Positions 29,011 through 38,984 of a stretch of 64,000 nucleotides of DNA are shown here, one piece after another. Made by a program: the position numbers and the translations under genes. The number at the start of each line of letters is the position of its first letter. Positions within the stretch are counted from its first letter, which is position 1. The stretch is from NCBI GenBank assembly GCA_963697205.1, contig CAVONB010000013.1, positions 614,593 through 678,592 of the forward strand. The letters are read 5' to 3'. The notes under the pieces are model-generated. The model had not been told where the DNA came from. It saw only the letters and a list, made by a program, of their open reading frames with translations, and did not search any database. The DNA comes from CAVONB01 sp963697205. Lineage in GTDB: Bacteria; Pseudomonadota; Alphaproteobacteria; Rhizobiales; Hyphomicrobiaceae.

Positions 29011-32000
29011 TCAGTAGGCTTCCGCGGCGGTCTGCCCCAGCGAGTTTTCTTCGCGAGCAATCCTCAGACGCTCGATCGCCGGCTGGCCGTAGCGCAGGAA
29101 TAGGATCGGCGTGAGGAGCGTATCGAGCAACGTCGAGCTGATCAGACCGCCGAAGATCGTGATGGCGACAGGATGCAGGATCTCCTTGCCCGGGGCATCC
29201 GCGCCGATCATCAGCGGGACGAGCGCGAGACCGGCCGCCAGCGCCGTCATCAGCACCGGCGTCAGGCGTTCGAGGCTGCCACGGACGATCATGTCGCGGC
29301 CGAAGCTCTCGCCCTCCATCAGCACCAGGTTGATGTAGTGGCTGACCTTCAGGATGCCGTTGCGCGCGCTGATGCCGGCGAGCGTGATGAAGCCGATCAT
29401 CGTGGCGACCGACAGCGGTTGCCCGGCGATCCAAAGCGCCGTGACGCTGCCGATCAAGGCCAGAGGAATGTTGCCCATGATGATCAGCGACAGGACTGCG
29501 GATTTGTAGCGGCTGTAGAGGACGATGAAGATCGCCGACAGCGACACGAGTGATAGCAGCGCGATGAGGCGCGAGGCCTCTTCCTGCGCCTGGAACGTTC
29601 CTTCGAGCGTCGTGAAATAGCCCTCGGGCAGCGCGGTCTTAGCAACGATGCCGCGGACGTCGGCGATGACGCGCGCCATGTCCGAGCCGTCGGTGTTGGC
29701 ATAGACGACGATCCGGCGGCGAGTGTTGTCGCGCTGGATCTGGTTGGGTCCATCGGTCTCGACGATGCGCGGCAAAGGTCGACAGCGGCACGCGACCGGC
29801 CGGTGTCTCGATCATGAGACGCGACAGCCCGTCGGTCGTGCGATCGCGCTCCGCAACGCGCAGGACGACATCGTAGCGCCGGCTGCCGTCGATGACCTGG
29901 GAGACGACGCGGCCATTGACCAGCGATTCGAGCGCCTCGGTGACGTGAGCCGGCGCGACGCCGAGCTGGCCGGCCTTGTCGTAGTCGACCGAGACCTGCA
30001 CCTGCGGAATGCGGACCTGACGCTCGACCTGCAGGTCGACGATCCCGGGAATGGCCTCCATGCGCGTGCGGAGCTGCTCGGCGACCGATCGCAGCGTGTC
30101 GAGGTCGTCGCCGAAGATCTTGAGCGCGATCTGCGCGCGTACACCCGACAGCATGTGATCGAGGCGGTGCGAGATCGGCTGGCCGACATTGACGTTGGCC
30201 GGCAGGATCGCGAGCCGCTTGCGGATGTCGGAAATGATCTCCTCCCGGCCGCGCTCGGAACGCTTCAGGTCGACGTCGATCTCGGCTGAATGCACGCCTT
30301 CGGCATGCTCGTCGAGTTCGGCGCGGCCCGTCCGCCGCCCGACGGATCTTCACCTCCGGCACCTGCAGGATCAGCCGCTCGGCGATGAGGCCGACGCGGT
30401 GCGACTCCGACAGCGAGATGCCCGGCCGAAACAGCATCGAGATCGTCAGCGTTCCCTCGTTGAACGGCGGCAGGAACGAGCGCGGCAGGAATGTCGCGCT
30501 GGCCGCGGCGACCGAGACCATGAACACGGCCGCCGTCATGATGAAGGCCTGTTGGCGGAATGCCCAGTCGAGCAGGCGGCGATTGCCCGCCTTGAGATGG
30601 CGCACGAGCCAACTGTCGTGCTCGGCGGTCGCTCGGGCATTGGGCAGGAGATAGTAGCACAGCACGGGCGTGACGGTGATCGACGTGACGAGACTCGCGA
30701 GGATCGACACGATGTAGGCGACGCCGAGCGGCGCGAACAGGCGACCCTCGATGCCGGACAAGCGCGAACAGCGGCACGAACACCAGGACGATGATCGCGG
30801 TCGCGTAGATGATGCCGGAGCGCACCTCCTGTGAGGCGCGCGCGATGACGAAGAGCGACCGGTTCGGGCTGCGCCTTGAGGCGGTTCTCCCGCAACCGTC
30901 GGAAGACGTTCTCGACATCGACCACGGCATCGTCGACGAGCTCGCCGATGGCGATGGCGAGGCCGCCAAGCGTCATCGTGTTGATCGACATGCCGAACAT
31001 CTGGAAGACGATGACGGTGATGAGGATCGAGATCGGTATGGCGGTGAGCGAGATTGCAGTCGTGCGCCAGTTCAGCAGGAACAGGAAGAGGACGACGGCG
31101 ACGACGATCATCGCCTCGACCAGAACCTGGAGGACGTTGTCGATGGACACCTTGATGAAGTCGGCCTGCCGGAAGAGGACGGCCGTCTCGATCTCCTTCG
31201 GCATGACGCGCTTCAGATCGGCGAGCGCCGCCTCGATCTCCTCGGTCAGCTTCAGCGTGTCGCCGCTCGGCTGCTTCTGGACCGACAGGACGACGGCGGA
31301 CTTGCCCATGTGGCCGGCATCGCCGCGCTTGACCCGCGCGCCATAGTCGATCTCGGCCACTTGCGACAGGCGGATCGAGATGCCGTTGCGGTGTGTCACC
31401 GGCAGATTGCGCAGGTCGTCGAGCTTGGTCGTGCGGCCGAGGTTGCGGATCAGATATTCGCGCGCGTGCTGGTCGACGAAGCCGCCGGCGGTATTGGCGC
31501 CGAACTGGCGCAGCGCCGATCTCGACCTCGCGCGATTGACGTTCAGCGCGTTCATCTGCGCGAGGTTCAGCGTGACGCGGTACTGGCGGACCTCGCCGCC
31601 GATCGGAATGACCTGGGCGACGCCGGGAATGGTCAGCAGGCGCGGCCGCAGCACCCAGTCGGCCTGCTCGCGCACCTCCATCGGACTTGCCGTGTCGCTC
31701 GACAGCGCGATCAGCATGATCTCGCCCATGATGGACGTGATCGGACCCATCTGCGGGATCACACCGCGCGGCAGCTGCTCGCGAACGATGTTGAGCCGCT
31801 CCGTCACCTGCTGGCGGTTGAGATAGATGTCGGTGCCCCAGTCGAACTCGACGTAGACGATCGACAGGCCGACGCCCGACACCGAGCGCACGCGGCTGAC
31901 GCCGGGCATGCCGTTCATCGCGGTCTCGATCGGAAACGTGACGAGTGTCTCGACCTCTTCCGGCGCGAGGCCTTCGGCTTCTGTCATCAGCGTCACGGTC

Positions 32001-32134
32001 GGGCGATTGAGATCCGGGAAGACGTCGACCGGCAGCGTCCGCATCGTCAATGCGCCGTAGATCACGAGGATCGCGGCCACGGCGAGGACGAAGAGCCGGT
32101 TGCGCAGACTTCCGGTGACGAGGACGTTGAACAT
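29011..32134 (-). CDS. CusA/CzcA-type heavy-metal RND efflux pump, frameshifted
   Basis: Joined frames make about 1,039 residues, close to the usual 1,050. From the N terminus: the CusA-like start MFNVLVTGSLRNRLF, FPIETAMNGMPGVSRVRS, the QFGANTAGGFVDQHAREYL region, then AIAIGELVDDAVVDVENVFRR (essential acidic residues), SQEVRSGIIYATAIIVLVF, and GFITLAGISARNGILKVSHY near the C terminus. Frame breaks by single extra bases lie near 30870, 30765, 30346 and 29775, with a further scrambled patch near 31510-31530. Restoring each gives conserved sequence. The frameshifts resemble those of the ribosomal operon, so I suspect sequence error. The gene follows the adaptor by 13 bases. Confidence 0.87.
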
Positions 32135-32147
32135 CTGTGGGCCTCGT

Positions 32148-33908
32148 TCAGCGGACTTGATTGAGGAGCGTGACGCCGTCGGTCACGATCCGCAGATCCG
32201 CCTTGAGGCCGGCGGTGACGACGGAGGAGCCTCCGTCGATCGATGCAGCGGTGACGGTCTGTGGCTCGAAGCGTTCCGGTTGCGTCTTGATCCAGACGAT
32301 CGGCAGTCCGGTCTGGCCTCTGACGACGGCAGACGCCGGCACGACGAAGCCGTCGACCTTCACCGTCGACTGGAGGATGACCTTGACCGGCATGCCGATC
32401 GACAAGCCGTCGTGCATCTGGGGCACCCGGAACGTCAGGACCGTCGCCTGCTGGCGCAGGACGAGGCCACGCCCTGCGAACGTGAGGGGGACTTCCTGAC
32501 CCGCCTTCAGGACAGCGACGGCCGACTTGATGCCACTTGCCGCCTTCGCGTCGTAGGCGACGGCTTCGATCCAGAACTGAGACGGATCGACGATTTCGAA
32601 CAAGACGTCACGGCCCTCGACGATCTGTCCGATCGTCGCGGTGGCGACGGAGACGATGCCGCTGATCGGCGCCACGACCGGCTCGCGCGCGCTCATGGAC
32701 GGAACGAGTTCGGCCCGCTTGCGCCGTAAGGCGTCGAGCTCGCCGCGCACCTCGTCGACCTTCACTTGTGGCACCGAGCCGGGCGACCGCTCGTAGCGCG
32801 ACAGGATGGTAGCGTTCTTCTCGATCCGAGCCTCGGTCTCGGCGATCAGGCTGTCGATGTTGGCGCGATCGGCGGCTTCGACATAGGTTTTCACATACGC
32901 CAGAACGTCGCCCTTCTCGACGCGCTTGCCAATGAAGGCGAGGCCGCCCGGGGGCGCTTCGATCCGGCCGGGACGCCCCGGCTGCACCCGGCCGAAGTGC
33001 TCCGGTCCGGGGATGACCGTGCCCGTCAGCTCGATGGTGCGGGGCGCTGCGCCCCGACGCGTGAGCATGGTGCGCACCGAGAGGAGATGCTGAGTCGCCT
33101 TGGGCACGAAGAGCGACCCGTCGGGCATACGTTGGGGCAGATCTGTGGCCATGCTCGGCGGGATCGTCGGCAAGGCCTGTGCGGCCGGCTCGGCGGCGAG
33201 GGCCCCTGTCGTCAGGAGCGCACTGGTGGCGCCGAGGAGAGCGAACGCCACGACGCCGGCCGTGGCTCCGCGGCGAAGCGGCGTGACGTCACCTTTCGGC
33301 GGGGGGCGGTCCTGCGCCGCTTCATTCCTCGCGAGGGGATCGGTCCGACGACGTCCCACGAATAAAAGCGCCAGCAGTGCGCCAGCCATCAAGCCTCCGA
33401 TGCCCCAGGCAATCTGTTGCGGCTCGGCCGGCATCCAGCCCGCTGATGTGATGGCTTGTGGTCCCGGCGCGGTGCCGGGTGCCACGCTGCCCGTCTCGGG
33501 CCGCTCCAGCCGTCCGGTCAGAAGGTCCTGGGCTCCATCGGCAAGCGTCAACGCAAAGACCAGGTCGGTGGACCCGGTATCGCCGAGCCACGGAGCGGTG
33601 ACTTCGAAGACCCCATCGCTGCGCGCGGATGCCTCGGCAGCGTTCTCGCCGACGCTGACGGTCATTTTCGCGCCCTTGACGGGTTCGTTCGATTCGAATG
33701 CGTGCAGAAAGACCGTCAGGCGCTCACGGCCGGAGCTGACGCCGACGAGTTCCAGCTCGGGCGTGACGGCGACGACCCGGGGGGCCACGGGCAGGTTAAG
33801 CGGCGGTGGCTTGTCGTGGTCGTGGCCCTCGTGGGCGCTGAGCGGCGTCGCAAGCATGAGAAGCGCCAGCAGGAAGCCGACGCGCGTTCGTGATCCGGTG
33901 CCGTGCAA
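32148..33908 (-). CDS. RND efflux periplasmic adaptor (CusB-like) with extended N terminus
   Basis: A 586-residue protein, about 150-180 longer than typical CusB. It starts with a signal peptide and the His-rich SAHEGHDHDKPPP, then a beta domain to about residue 140, a membrane segment (GIGGLMAGALLALLFVG), a cytoplasmic Arg-rich linker and a second hydrophobic segment before the adaptor proper. The latter has barrel-sandwich and hairpin parts (VEKGDVLAYVKTYVEAADRANI) and the IVSVATATIGQIVEG lipoyl edge. It would link the CusA pump to an outer-membrane factor, which is not in this window. First gene of the operon. Intact. Confidence 0.88.
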   Translation of the reverse strand: MHGTGSRTRVGFLLALLMLATPLSAHEGHDHDKPPPLNLPVAPRVVAVTPELELVGVSSGRERLTVFLHAFESNEPVKGAKMTVSVGENAAEASARSDGVFEVTAPWLGDTGSTDLVFALTLADGAQDLLTGRLERPETGSVAPGTAPGPQAITSAGWMPAEPQQIAWGIGGLMAGALLALLFVGRRRTDPLARNEAAQDRPPPKGDVTPLRRGATAGVVAFALLGATSALLTTGALAAEPAAQALPTIPPSMATDLPQRMPDGSLFVPKATQHLLSVRTMLTRRGAAPRTIELTGTVIPGPEHFGRVQPGRPGRIEAPPGGLAFIGKRVEKGDVLAYVKTYVEAADRANIDSLIAETEARIEKNATILSRYERSPGSVPQVKVDEVRGELDALRRKRAELVPSMSAREPVVAPISGIVSVATATIGQIVEGRDVLFEIVDPSQFWIEAVAYDAKAASGIKSAVAVLKAGQEVPLTFAGRGLVLRQQATVLTFRVPQMHDGLSIGMPVKVILQSTVKVDGFVVPASAVVRGQTGLPIVWIKTQPERFEPQTVTAASIDGGSSVVTAGLKADLRIVTDGVTLLNQVR

Positions 33909-34713
33909 GCGAGGCCCTCCGTCGAGATGACCGACCGAGGGTTACCTGGAGATGCTTGCTGCAAGATGTCTCGATTGTTTCTCGTTTGTAACAGAACTCG
34001 GGGCGTGCAGAGCCAGATCCCTAAACGACCGCAGTAGACGCGAAAGCTGCCATTGCACTTTGAGCGGTTGAGGCACGGGCCCACGCACGCTATTGGCCCT
34101 CAACGTCGTGGCCCAACTCCATTCTAGAAGGCCCGTTTCTGCAGACACAGCCGACATCGCAACCGCGCCCCTCCCCCCCACTTATCCCCACCCGCCAAGA
34201 CCCGCCTATCCTGCCCGCATCCCGCCCCAACGAGGGGGCGCTGCCGGTGGCGATCGTCACGTGCGGGGCGGGCTTCAGAGTCGGGGTCCCTATGCGTCAC
34301 GCGCGCTGGCACTCCGGGGCTCGCCTCGCCGACTGCGGTGCAAGTCCGCAGAGCGCGGAACGCGCTGAAACGCCGAGGGTAGGCCACAAATCCTGATCCG
34401 GGGCGGCGCGTCGCCGCTTCTAAATATCCATCCGCGGCGCCGTCCCGCCCCGGTCCCCTCGCTGCACTGCGCCCTGCCCGACGTCCAGCGACGACACCTT
34501 GAAGGTAGATACAACAGAGATCGCGGCGAAGGCTGCCCAGGCACCCCGTGTCCCGCGCGCTGCGCAATGCGCCTCACCACATGCACCGCCTCAATCAATA
34601 ACGGTATCCATCGGCCGGGCTACTGGGCCTGCCGGAACGCCGGTGCTATAGACGCCGAGCCCCACGGGTTGCCCCGGCAGCATCACGCACACTCAAAGAA
34701 CGGCTCATCCCCC
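33909..34713. other. intergenic region between the efflux operon and icd
   Basis: About 800 bases. It must hold the divergent promoters of the RND operon and the dimeric IDH gene. A structured stretch at about 34325-34380 is listed separately. A C-rich run at about 34170-34200 and repeated GGCGC/GCGCC blocks are present. I see no plausible gene; open frames here lack coding character. Confidence 0.45.
34326..34378 (+). ncRNA. candidate structured RNA upstream of icd
   Basis: Two adjacent hairpins, CTGCGG-TGCAAGT-CCGCAG (34333-34351) and AGCGCG-GAA-CGCGCT (34352-34366), are enclosed by CCTCG (just before) and CGAGG (about 34374-34378), giving a three-way junction. GGTGCAAGTCC resembles part of the cobalamin riboswitch core, but the conserved B12 box is absent. 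It could be a leader of icd about 335 bases downstream. The strand is uncertain because the stems also form on the other strand. Confidence 0.3.
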
Positions 34714-35931
34714 ATGCCCAAGATCAAGGTCAAGAACCCCATCGTCGAGATGGACGGCGACGAGATGACCCGGATCATGTGGCAGTTCATCAAAGACAAG
34801 CTGATCCATCCCTATCTCGATATCGACCTCGAATACTATGACCTGTCCATTCAGAACCGCGACGCCACCGACGACCAGGTGACGGTCGACGCCGCCAACG
34901 CCACGAAAAAGCATGGCGTGGCCGTCAAGTGCGCCACCATCACGCCCGACGAGGGCCGCGTGACCGAATTCGGCCTCAAGGAGATGTGGCGCTCGCCCAA
35001 CGGCACGATCCGCAACATCCTGGGCGGCGTTATATTCCGTGAGCCTATCATCTGTAAGAACGTACCGCGGCTCGTGCCCGGCTGGTCGGAGCCGATCATC
35101 ATCGGCCGACATGCCTATGGCGACCAGTACCGCGCCACCGACTTCAAGTTCCCAGGCCCCGGCACGCTCTCCGTCAAGTTCGTTGGCGAGGACGGCAAGG
35201 TCATCGAGCGCGAGGTCTTCAAGGCTCCGGGCTCAGGCGTTGCCATGGCCATGTACAATCTCGACGAGTCGATCCGCGATTTCGCGCGCGCCTCTTTCAA
35301 CTACGGCCTGACGCGCGGCTATCCCGTGTACCTGTCGACCAAGAACACCATCCTCAAGCAGTACGACGGCCGCTTCATGGAGATCTTCCAGGAGATCTTC
35401 GACGCCGAGTTCAAAGCCGAGTTCGAAAAGCGCAAGCTGACCTACCAGCACCGGCTCATCGACGACATGGTGGCATCCTCGCTCAAGTGGTCGGGCGGCT
35501 ACGTCTGGGCCTGCAAGAACTACGACGGTGACGTGCAGTCCGACACCGTGGCCCAGGGTTTCGGCTCGCTGGGTCTGATGACATCGGTCCTGATGACGCC
35601 CGACGGCAAGATCGTCGAGGCCGAGGCCGCCCACGGCACGGTGACGCGCCACTACCGCGAGCACCAGAAGGGCAAGGAGACCTCGACCAACTCCATCGCC
35701 TCGATCTTCGCCTGGACCCGAGGGCTCGCGCACCGCGCCAAGCTCGACAACACGCCCGCGCTCGCAAAATTCGCAGCCACCCTCGAGAAGGTTTGCGTCG
35801 ACACCGTCGAAGCCGGTCACATGACCAAGGACCTCGCCCTCCTCGTCGGCCCCGACCAGAAATGGCTGACGACGACCGGGTTTCTCGACAAGATCGACCA
35901 GAACCTCAAGACGGCGATGGCGGCAGCCTGA
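34714..35931 (+). CDS. icd: homodimeric NADP-dependent isocitrate dehydrogenase
   Basis: A 405-residue enzyme of the type shared with eukaryotic IDH1/2 and common in alphaproteobacteria. Signatures: NPIVEMDGDEMTRIMW at the N terminus, the substrate-binding SPNGTIRNILGG, RLIDDMVASSLKWSGGYVWACKNYDGDVQSD with metal ligands, and ahead of the NADP-binding end TEAAHGTVTRHYR-like EAAHGTVTRHYREH. It does the same reaction as the monomeric enzyme at 17883. The ATG at 34714 fits the family start exactly. No frameshift. Confidence 0.96.
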   Translation: MPKIKVKNPIVEMDGDEMTRIMWQFIKDKLIHPYLDIDLEYYDLSIQNRDATDDQVTVDAANATKKHGVAVKCATITPDEGRVTEFGLKEMWRSPNGTIRNILGGVIFREPIICKNVPRLVPGWSEPIIIGRHAYGDQYRATDFKFPGPGTLSVKFVGEDGKVIEREVFKAPGSGVAMAMYNLDESIRDFARASFNYGLTRGYPVYLSTKNTILKQYDGRFMEIFQEIFDAEFKAEFEKRKLTYQHRLIDDMVASSLKWSGGYVWACKNYDGDVQSDTVAQGFGSLGLMTSVLMTPDGKIVEAEAAHGTVTRHYREHQKGKETSTNSIASIFAWTRGLAHRAKLDNTPALAKFAATLEKVCVDTVEAGHMTKDLALLVGPDQKWLTTTGFLDKIDQNLKTAMAAA

Positions 35932-36131
35932 CGCCTGACGCGTGCGGCCTGAGCGAGCTCATGCGGAGGATCGGGCGCCCGCAACGTAAAGGTTGCGCGG
36001 CACGCACTGTTGCACGACGACAACGCTCGCCTTCCAACCGTCACGCACGACCTGTGAACAACGTGGACAACATCGTTCACCATGTTCCATCGTCACAGGC
36101 GTTAGCGTGCGGTTGAGTGGGGCCAATTGTT

Positions 36132-36872
36132 ATGAGTGTGCGTGTAATTGCGCGCCGTTTGCGCGGCGCGGCATTGTCGATGGGTGTGTTGGTCGCGGGC
36201 GGGTGCTCCGACGCGCTTCTGAGCCCACCACTCATCCCCAACGGCGCGACGCTCGCCAACTATTACACAACGGATTTCTCCGCAGCCTATGCGGCCAACG
36301 CCAATCCCCACGACATCCTTATCAGCGGCATCACCTTCGTCGACGAGCAGTGCGTCGGATTCTTCGATTCCGTCGAGCAGATGAACCGGAAGCTCAAGGT
36401 CGGCCAGAGCACCTTCTTCTCCGCCGGCAACCAGATACAAACCTTGATGACCTTGGCCAGCCAATCCGCGCTGGCCATCGCCAAGGTCGCCGCAGCGGTG
36501 GAAGTCACGAAGGTGCTGCTGGAGCAGTATGGGGCCGAATTCGCCTTCGCCCCTCACTCGATCGAACTGCGCGCCATCATCCTCCAGGCAATGGAGAAGG
36601 AGCGCACCGATCTGGAGGGCCTGCTGATCACGCGCAAGCAGCCGTTGACCCACGTCGAGGCCGTGTCGGCCGTCAAGCGCTACGCTCAGAACTGCACCCT
36701 CGGCAACATCCGCGAGCAATGGAACCGGGCCATCGCCAAGGCCGTCCAGGACGGCGTGAAGAAGGACGCGTCCAACGGCAATGGAGGTGGCGCCGAGGGC
36801 CTCGACATCGGCGGCGACGGATCACGCCCGCCGCGCAGCATCCTCAGCACCTCCCGCTACGTCGTCAAATGA
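36132..36872 (+). CDS. lipoprotein of unknown function, coupled to a protease
   Basis: About 246 residues. A signal peptide ends in VLVAGGCSDAL, where GGC is a plausible lipobox, so the mature protein would be lipid-anchored. It continues with TTDFSAAYAANANPHDILISG and a helical, charged C-terminal half, ending with a Gly/Asn-rich region. A GTG at 36117 would add five residues. I do not recognise the family. Its TGA overlaps the ATG of the protease gene (ATGA), so both are translated together and may act as a protease and partner or inhibitor pair; that is inference. Confidence 0.7.
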   Translation: MSVRVIARRLRGAALSMGVLVAGGCSDALLSPPLIPNGATLANYYTTDFSAAYAANANPHDILISGITFVDEQCVGFFDSVEQMNRKLKVGQSTFFSAGNQIQTLMTLASQSALAIAKVAAAVEVTKVLLEQYGAEFAFAPHSIELRAIILQAMEKERTDLEGLLITRKQPLTHVEAVSAVKRYAQNCTLGNIREQWNRAIAKAVQDGVKKDASNGNGGGAEGLDIGGDGSRPPRSILSTSRYVVK

Positions 36873-38032
36873 CGCCCTTCGCCACAAGTCCAGATCACGC
36901 GCGCCGGTATGTACGCCGGCCTAAGTGCGCAACGCTGAGCGGCATGCTGACGGGCGCCACCTGCTTGGCCGCCTTGATGGCCGCGCCGGGTCTGCCGGCC
37001 TGGGCCGGCGAGGCCACCTCCACGACCGAGCGCCGCGCTGCGTCCCGGGCGACCGCCACCACCCCGGCCGACAACATCTTTTCCAGCTTGGCCGTCACCC
37101 TCGGCTTCGACCCCGACGCCGGCGCGGCCGAGGCCATCTGCCCCGGCGCCGGCCCCATCGAGCACGTGGAGGATTTCCGCGGCACCGCGGCCTTCCCCCG
37201 CGCAACCGTAGCCGAGTTGCAGCGGGCAACGGTGCGCCTCTCGGTCCAGCCCGCCGCCCAACTCGACCGCACCATGAAGGAGGACCTAGGCCTGCGCCCA
37301 GTCACACTCGGCGCATTCACCGGTTTTGAAGCCTGGGGCCGCGGCGTCTGTACCGGCACCTTGATCACCCGCAACATCGTCCTGACCGCCGGCCACTGCA
37401 TCAGTCCGCGCTTCTGGCAGGAGGAGCAAGGCGTGGCCGTCCCCAAAGTCGCAGGGCGCGGCGGCGAGCCCCGCTACATCCGGGCGCAGGAGCTTGCCCG
37501 CCTGATGCAGGTCGAATTCAACTATCAAAACCGCTACCTCGCCGATCTCGGCGCCTTCCAGCCCCCCTCGGCCCGCGACGACCTGTTTTCCGCGCGCGTC
37601 ACCGAGCTCATCAGCGCCGACTATCGCAATCCGCAAAGCGACTCGGCTGTCGATTACGCCCTGCTGCGGATTGAAACCGTCAGCCCGGCCGCCCGCGAGC
37701 GCCTCGAAGCCACCGCCCTCGGCCTGGGCCGTCTGCAACTCGATCCCCCGGCTTCGAGCCGCCAGCCGATCGCCGTCGTCCAGCATCCCGCGGGCTTCGA
37801 AAAAAAAATCGCGACCGGCTCGATCCTGAATAGGCAGGCCTGGCGCCTCTACTACAAGGACCTCAGCACCGAGGGCGGCTCATCCGGCGCCCCGGTGTTC
37901 TCCAGCCGTGGCCGCATCGTCGCGATTCACACGCGCGGCGGCTGTGCCTCCGCCGCCGGCGGTTTCGCCAACAAGGCCATGAGCTTGCACGGCCTCAAGG
38001 ACGTCATCGCCGCCCTTCGCGATCCCTCCTGA
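36869..38032 (+). CDS. trypsin-like (S1-type) serine protease, secreted
   Basis: A 387-residue exported protein with an N-terminal hydrophobic segment (about residues 24-46, GATCLAALMAAPGLPAWAGEA). The catalytic triad is clear: His in NIVLTAGHCISP, Asp in SAVDYALLRIE and Ser in STEGGSSGAPVF. GAFTGFEAWGRGVCTGTLI precedes the His. It resembles glutamyl-endopeptidase/V8-type proteases of the S1B group. The pro-region is long, about 90 residues, which suggests a zymogen. Cotranscribed with and overlapping the upstream lipoprotein gene by four bases. Intact. Confidence 0.88.
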   Translation: MTPFATSPDHARRYVRRPKCATLSGMLTGATCLAALMAAPGLPAWAGEATSTTERRAASRATATTPADNIFSSLAVTLGFDPDAGAAEAICPGAGPIEHVEDFRGTAAFPRATVAELQRATVRLSVQPAAQLDRTMKEDLGLRPVTLGAFTGFEAWGRGVCTGTLITRNIVLTAGHCISPRFWQEEQGVAVPKVAGRGGEPRYIRAQELARLMQVEFNYQNRYLADLGAFQPPSARDDLFSARVTELISADYRNPQSDSAVDYALLRIETVSPAARERLEATALGLGRLQLDPPASSRQPIAVVQHPAGFEKKIATGSILNRQAWRLYYKDLSTEGGSSGAPVFSSRGRIVAIHTRGGCASAAGGFANKAMSLHGLKDVIAALRDPS

Positions 38033-38504
38033 GGCAAACATAACGCCCCGACTGGCACGGCGCTGGCACCTGTACGCGTACCGGCACGGGCCCGCCCGTG
38101 TCGCACGAACGCGTCGTCGCGCCGTGCCCGTTCCATCCCGCGGGCGTTTACTCGCGAGGCCTCACCGCGCGATCGCGCGACCGATCCACGTACCGCCCCC
38201 CTCGCACCCGCAAAAAAACACGCCGAGTTGGCGCTGCCCCTGTTGACCTTGCGATTCGGTATCGCTAGAAGTGCGCTCTCAACCGGTAGGCGGTAGGTCA
38301 ATTTCGCGCCCTTTCGAGCGCGCCGAGCGGACCTAGACGCTACCGAGCGAACGCAGAGCACAATTCGGACCACGATCCCGGCACCTGAGCCGGACTGGGA
38401 TCCTCTGGTTTTCGTGCCAGGCCGCCGACTTCCGGCAGCTTGGCAGACGCATTTTGGCACAATCGCTGCCCAAACGGGCCGCGGCCAGCCGATGGACGAG
38501 GCGC
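38033..38504. other. intergenic region upstream of the str operon
   Basis: About 470 bases with an A-run at 38213 and a good promoter (listed separately). No gene is evident. The rpoB/rpoC genes that often precede rpsL in related genomes are not here; the protease gene takes that place. Confidence 0.5.
38243..38271 (+). promoter_or_regulatory. sigma-70-like promoter for the str/ribosomal operon
   Basis: TTGACC (38243-38248) and TAGAAG (38266-38271) are spaced 17 bases apart, about 235 bases before rpsL. The -35 box is near-consensus and the -10 box is weak. A long leader would follow, which suits feedback control by ribosomal protein. Confidence 0.55.
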
Positions 38505-38876
38505 ATGCCGACGATACAGCAGTTGATCCGGAAGCCCCGGGAGCCGAAGACCTACCGCGAGAAATCGCGCCATATGGACTCGTGCCCTCAAAAGCGGGGC
38601 GTGTGCACCCGCGTCTACACCACAACGCCGAAGAAGCCGAACTCGGCACTCCGCAAGGTCGCCAAGATCCGCCTCACCAACGGCTACGAGGTGATCGGCT
38701 ACATCCCCGGCGAAGGCCATAACCTTCAGGAGCACTCCGTGGTCCTGATCCGTGGCGGCCGCGTGAAGGATCTGCCCGGTGTGCGCTACCACATCATCCG
38801 CGGCGTCCTCGACACCCAGGGCGTCGCCGACCGCAAGCAGCGCCGCTCCAAGTACGGCGCGAAGCGGCCGAAGTGA
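38505..38876 (+). CDS. rpsL: 30S ribosomal protein S12
   Basis: A 123-residue S12, intact, with the decoding-centre loop TTPKKPNSALRKVAK and GGRVKDLPGVRYH. Lys is present at the classical streptomycin positions in both loops. First gene of the str operon; a promoter lies about 235 bases upstream. One of only four ribosomal genes in this cluster with no frameshift. Confidence 0.97.
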   Translation: MPTIQQLIRKPREPKTYREKSRHMDSCPQKRGVCTRVYTTTPKKPNSALRKVAKIRLTNGYEVIGYIPGEGHNLQEHSVVLIRGGRVKDLPGVRYHIIRGVLDTQGVADRKQRRSKYGAKRPK

Positions 38877-38984
38877 CCTGAGCATCGCGAGACAAGTTCC
38901 GGACAAGCCAGGCGCCGCCGCGCTCCGTCCGGGATCTCGAAAGAGTTGGGGAGCACGTCTCCCGGCATCTAAAGGACGAGCAGA

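Noticed and set aside
34267..34400. Cobalamin riboswitch
   Set aside because: Only GGTGCAAGTCC matches; the conserved B12 box and other core elements are not found on either strand.
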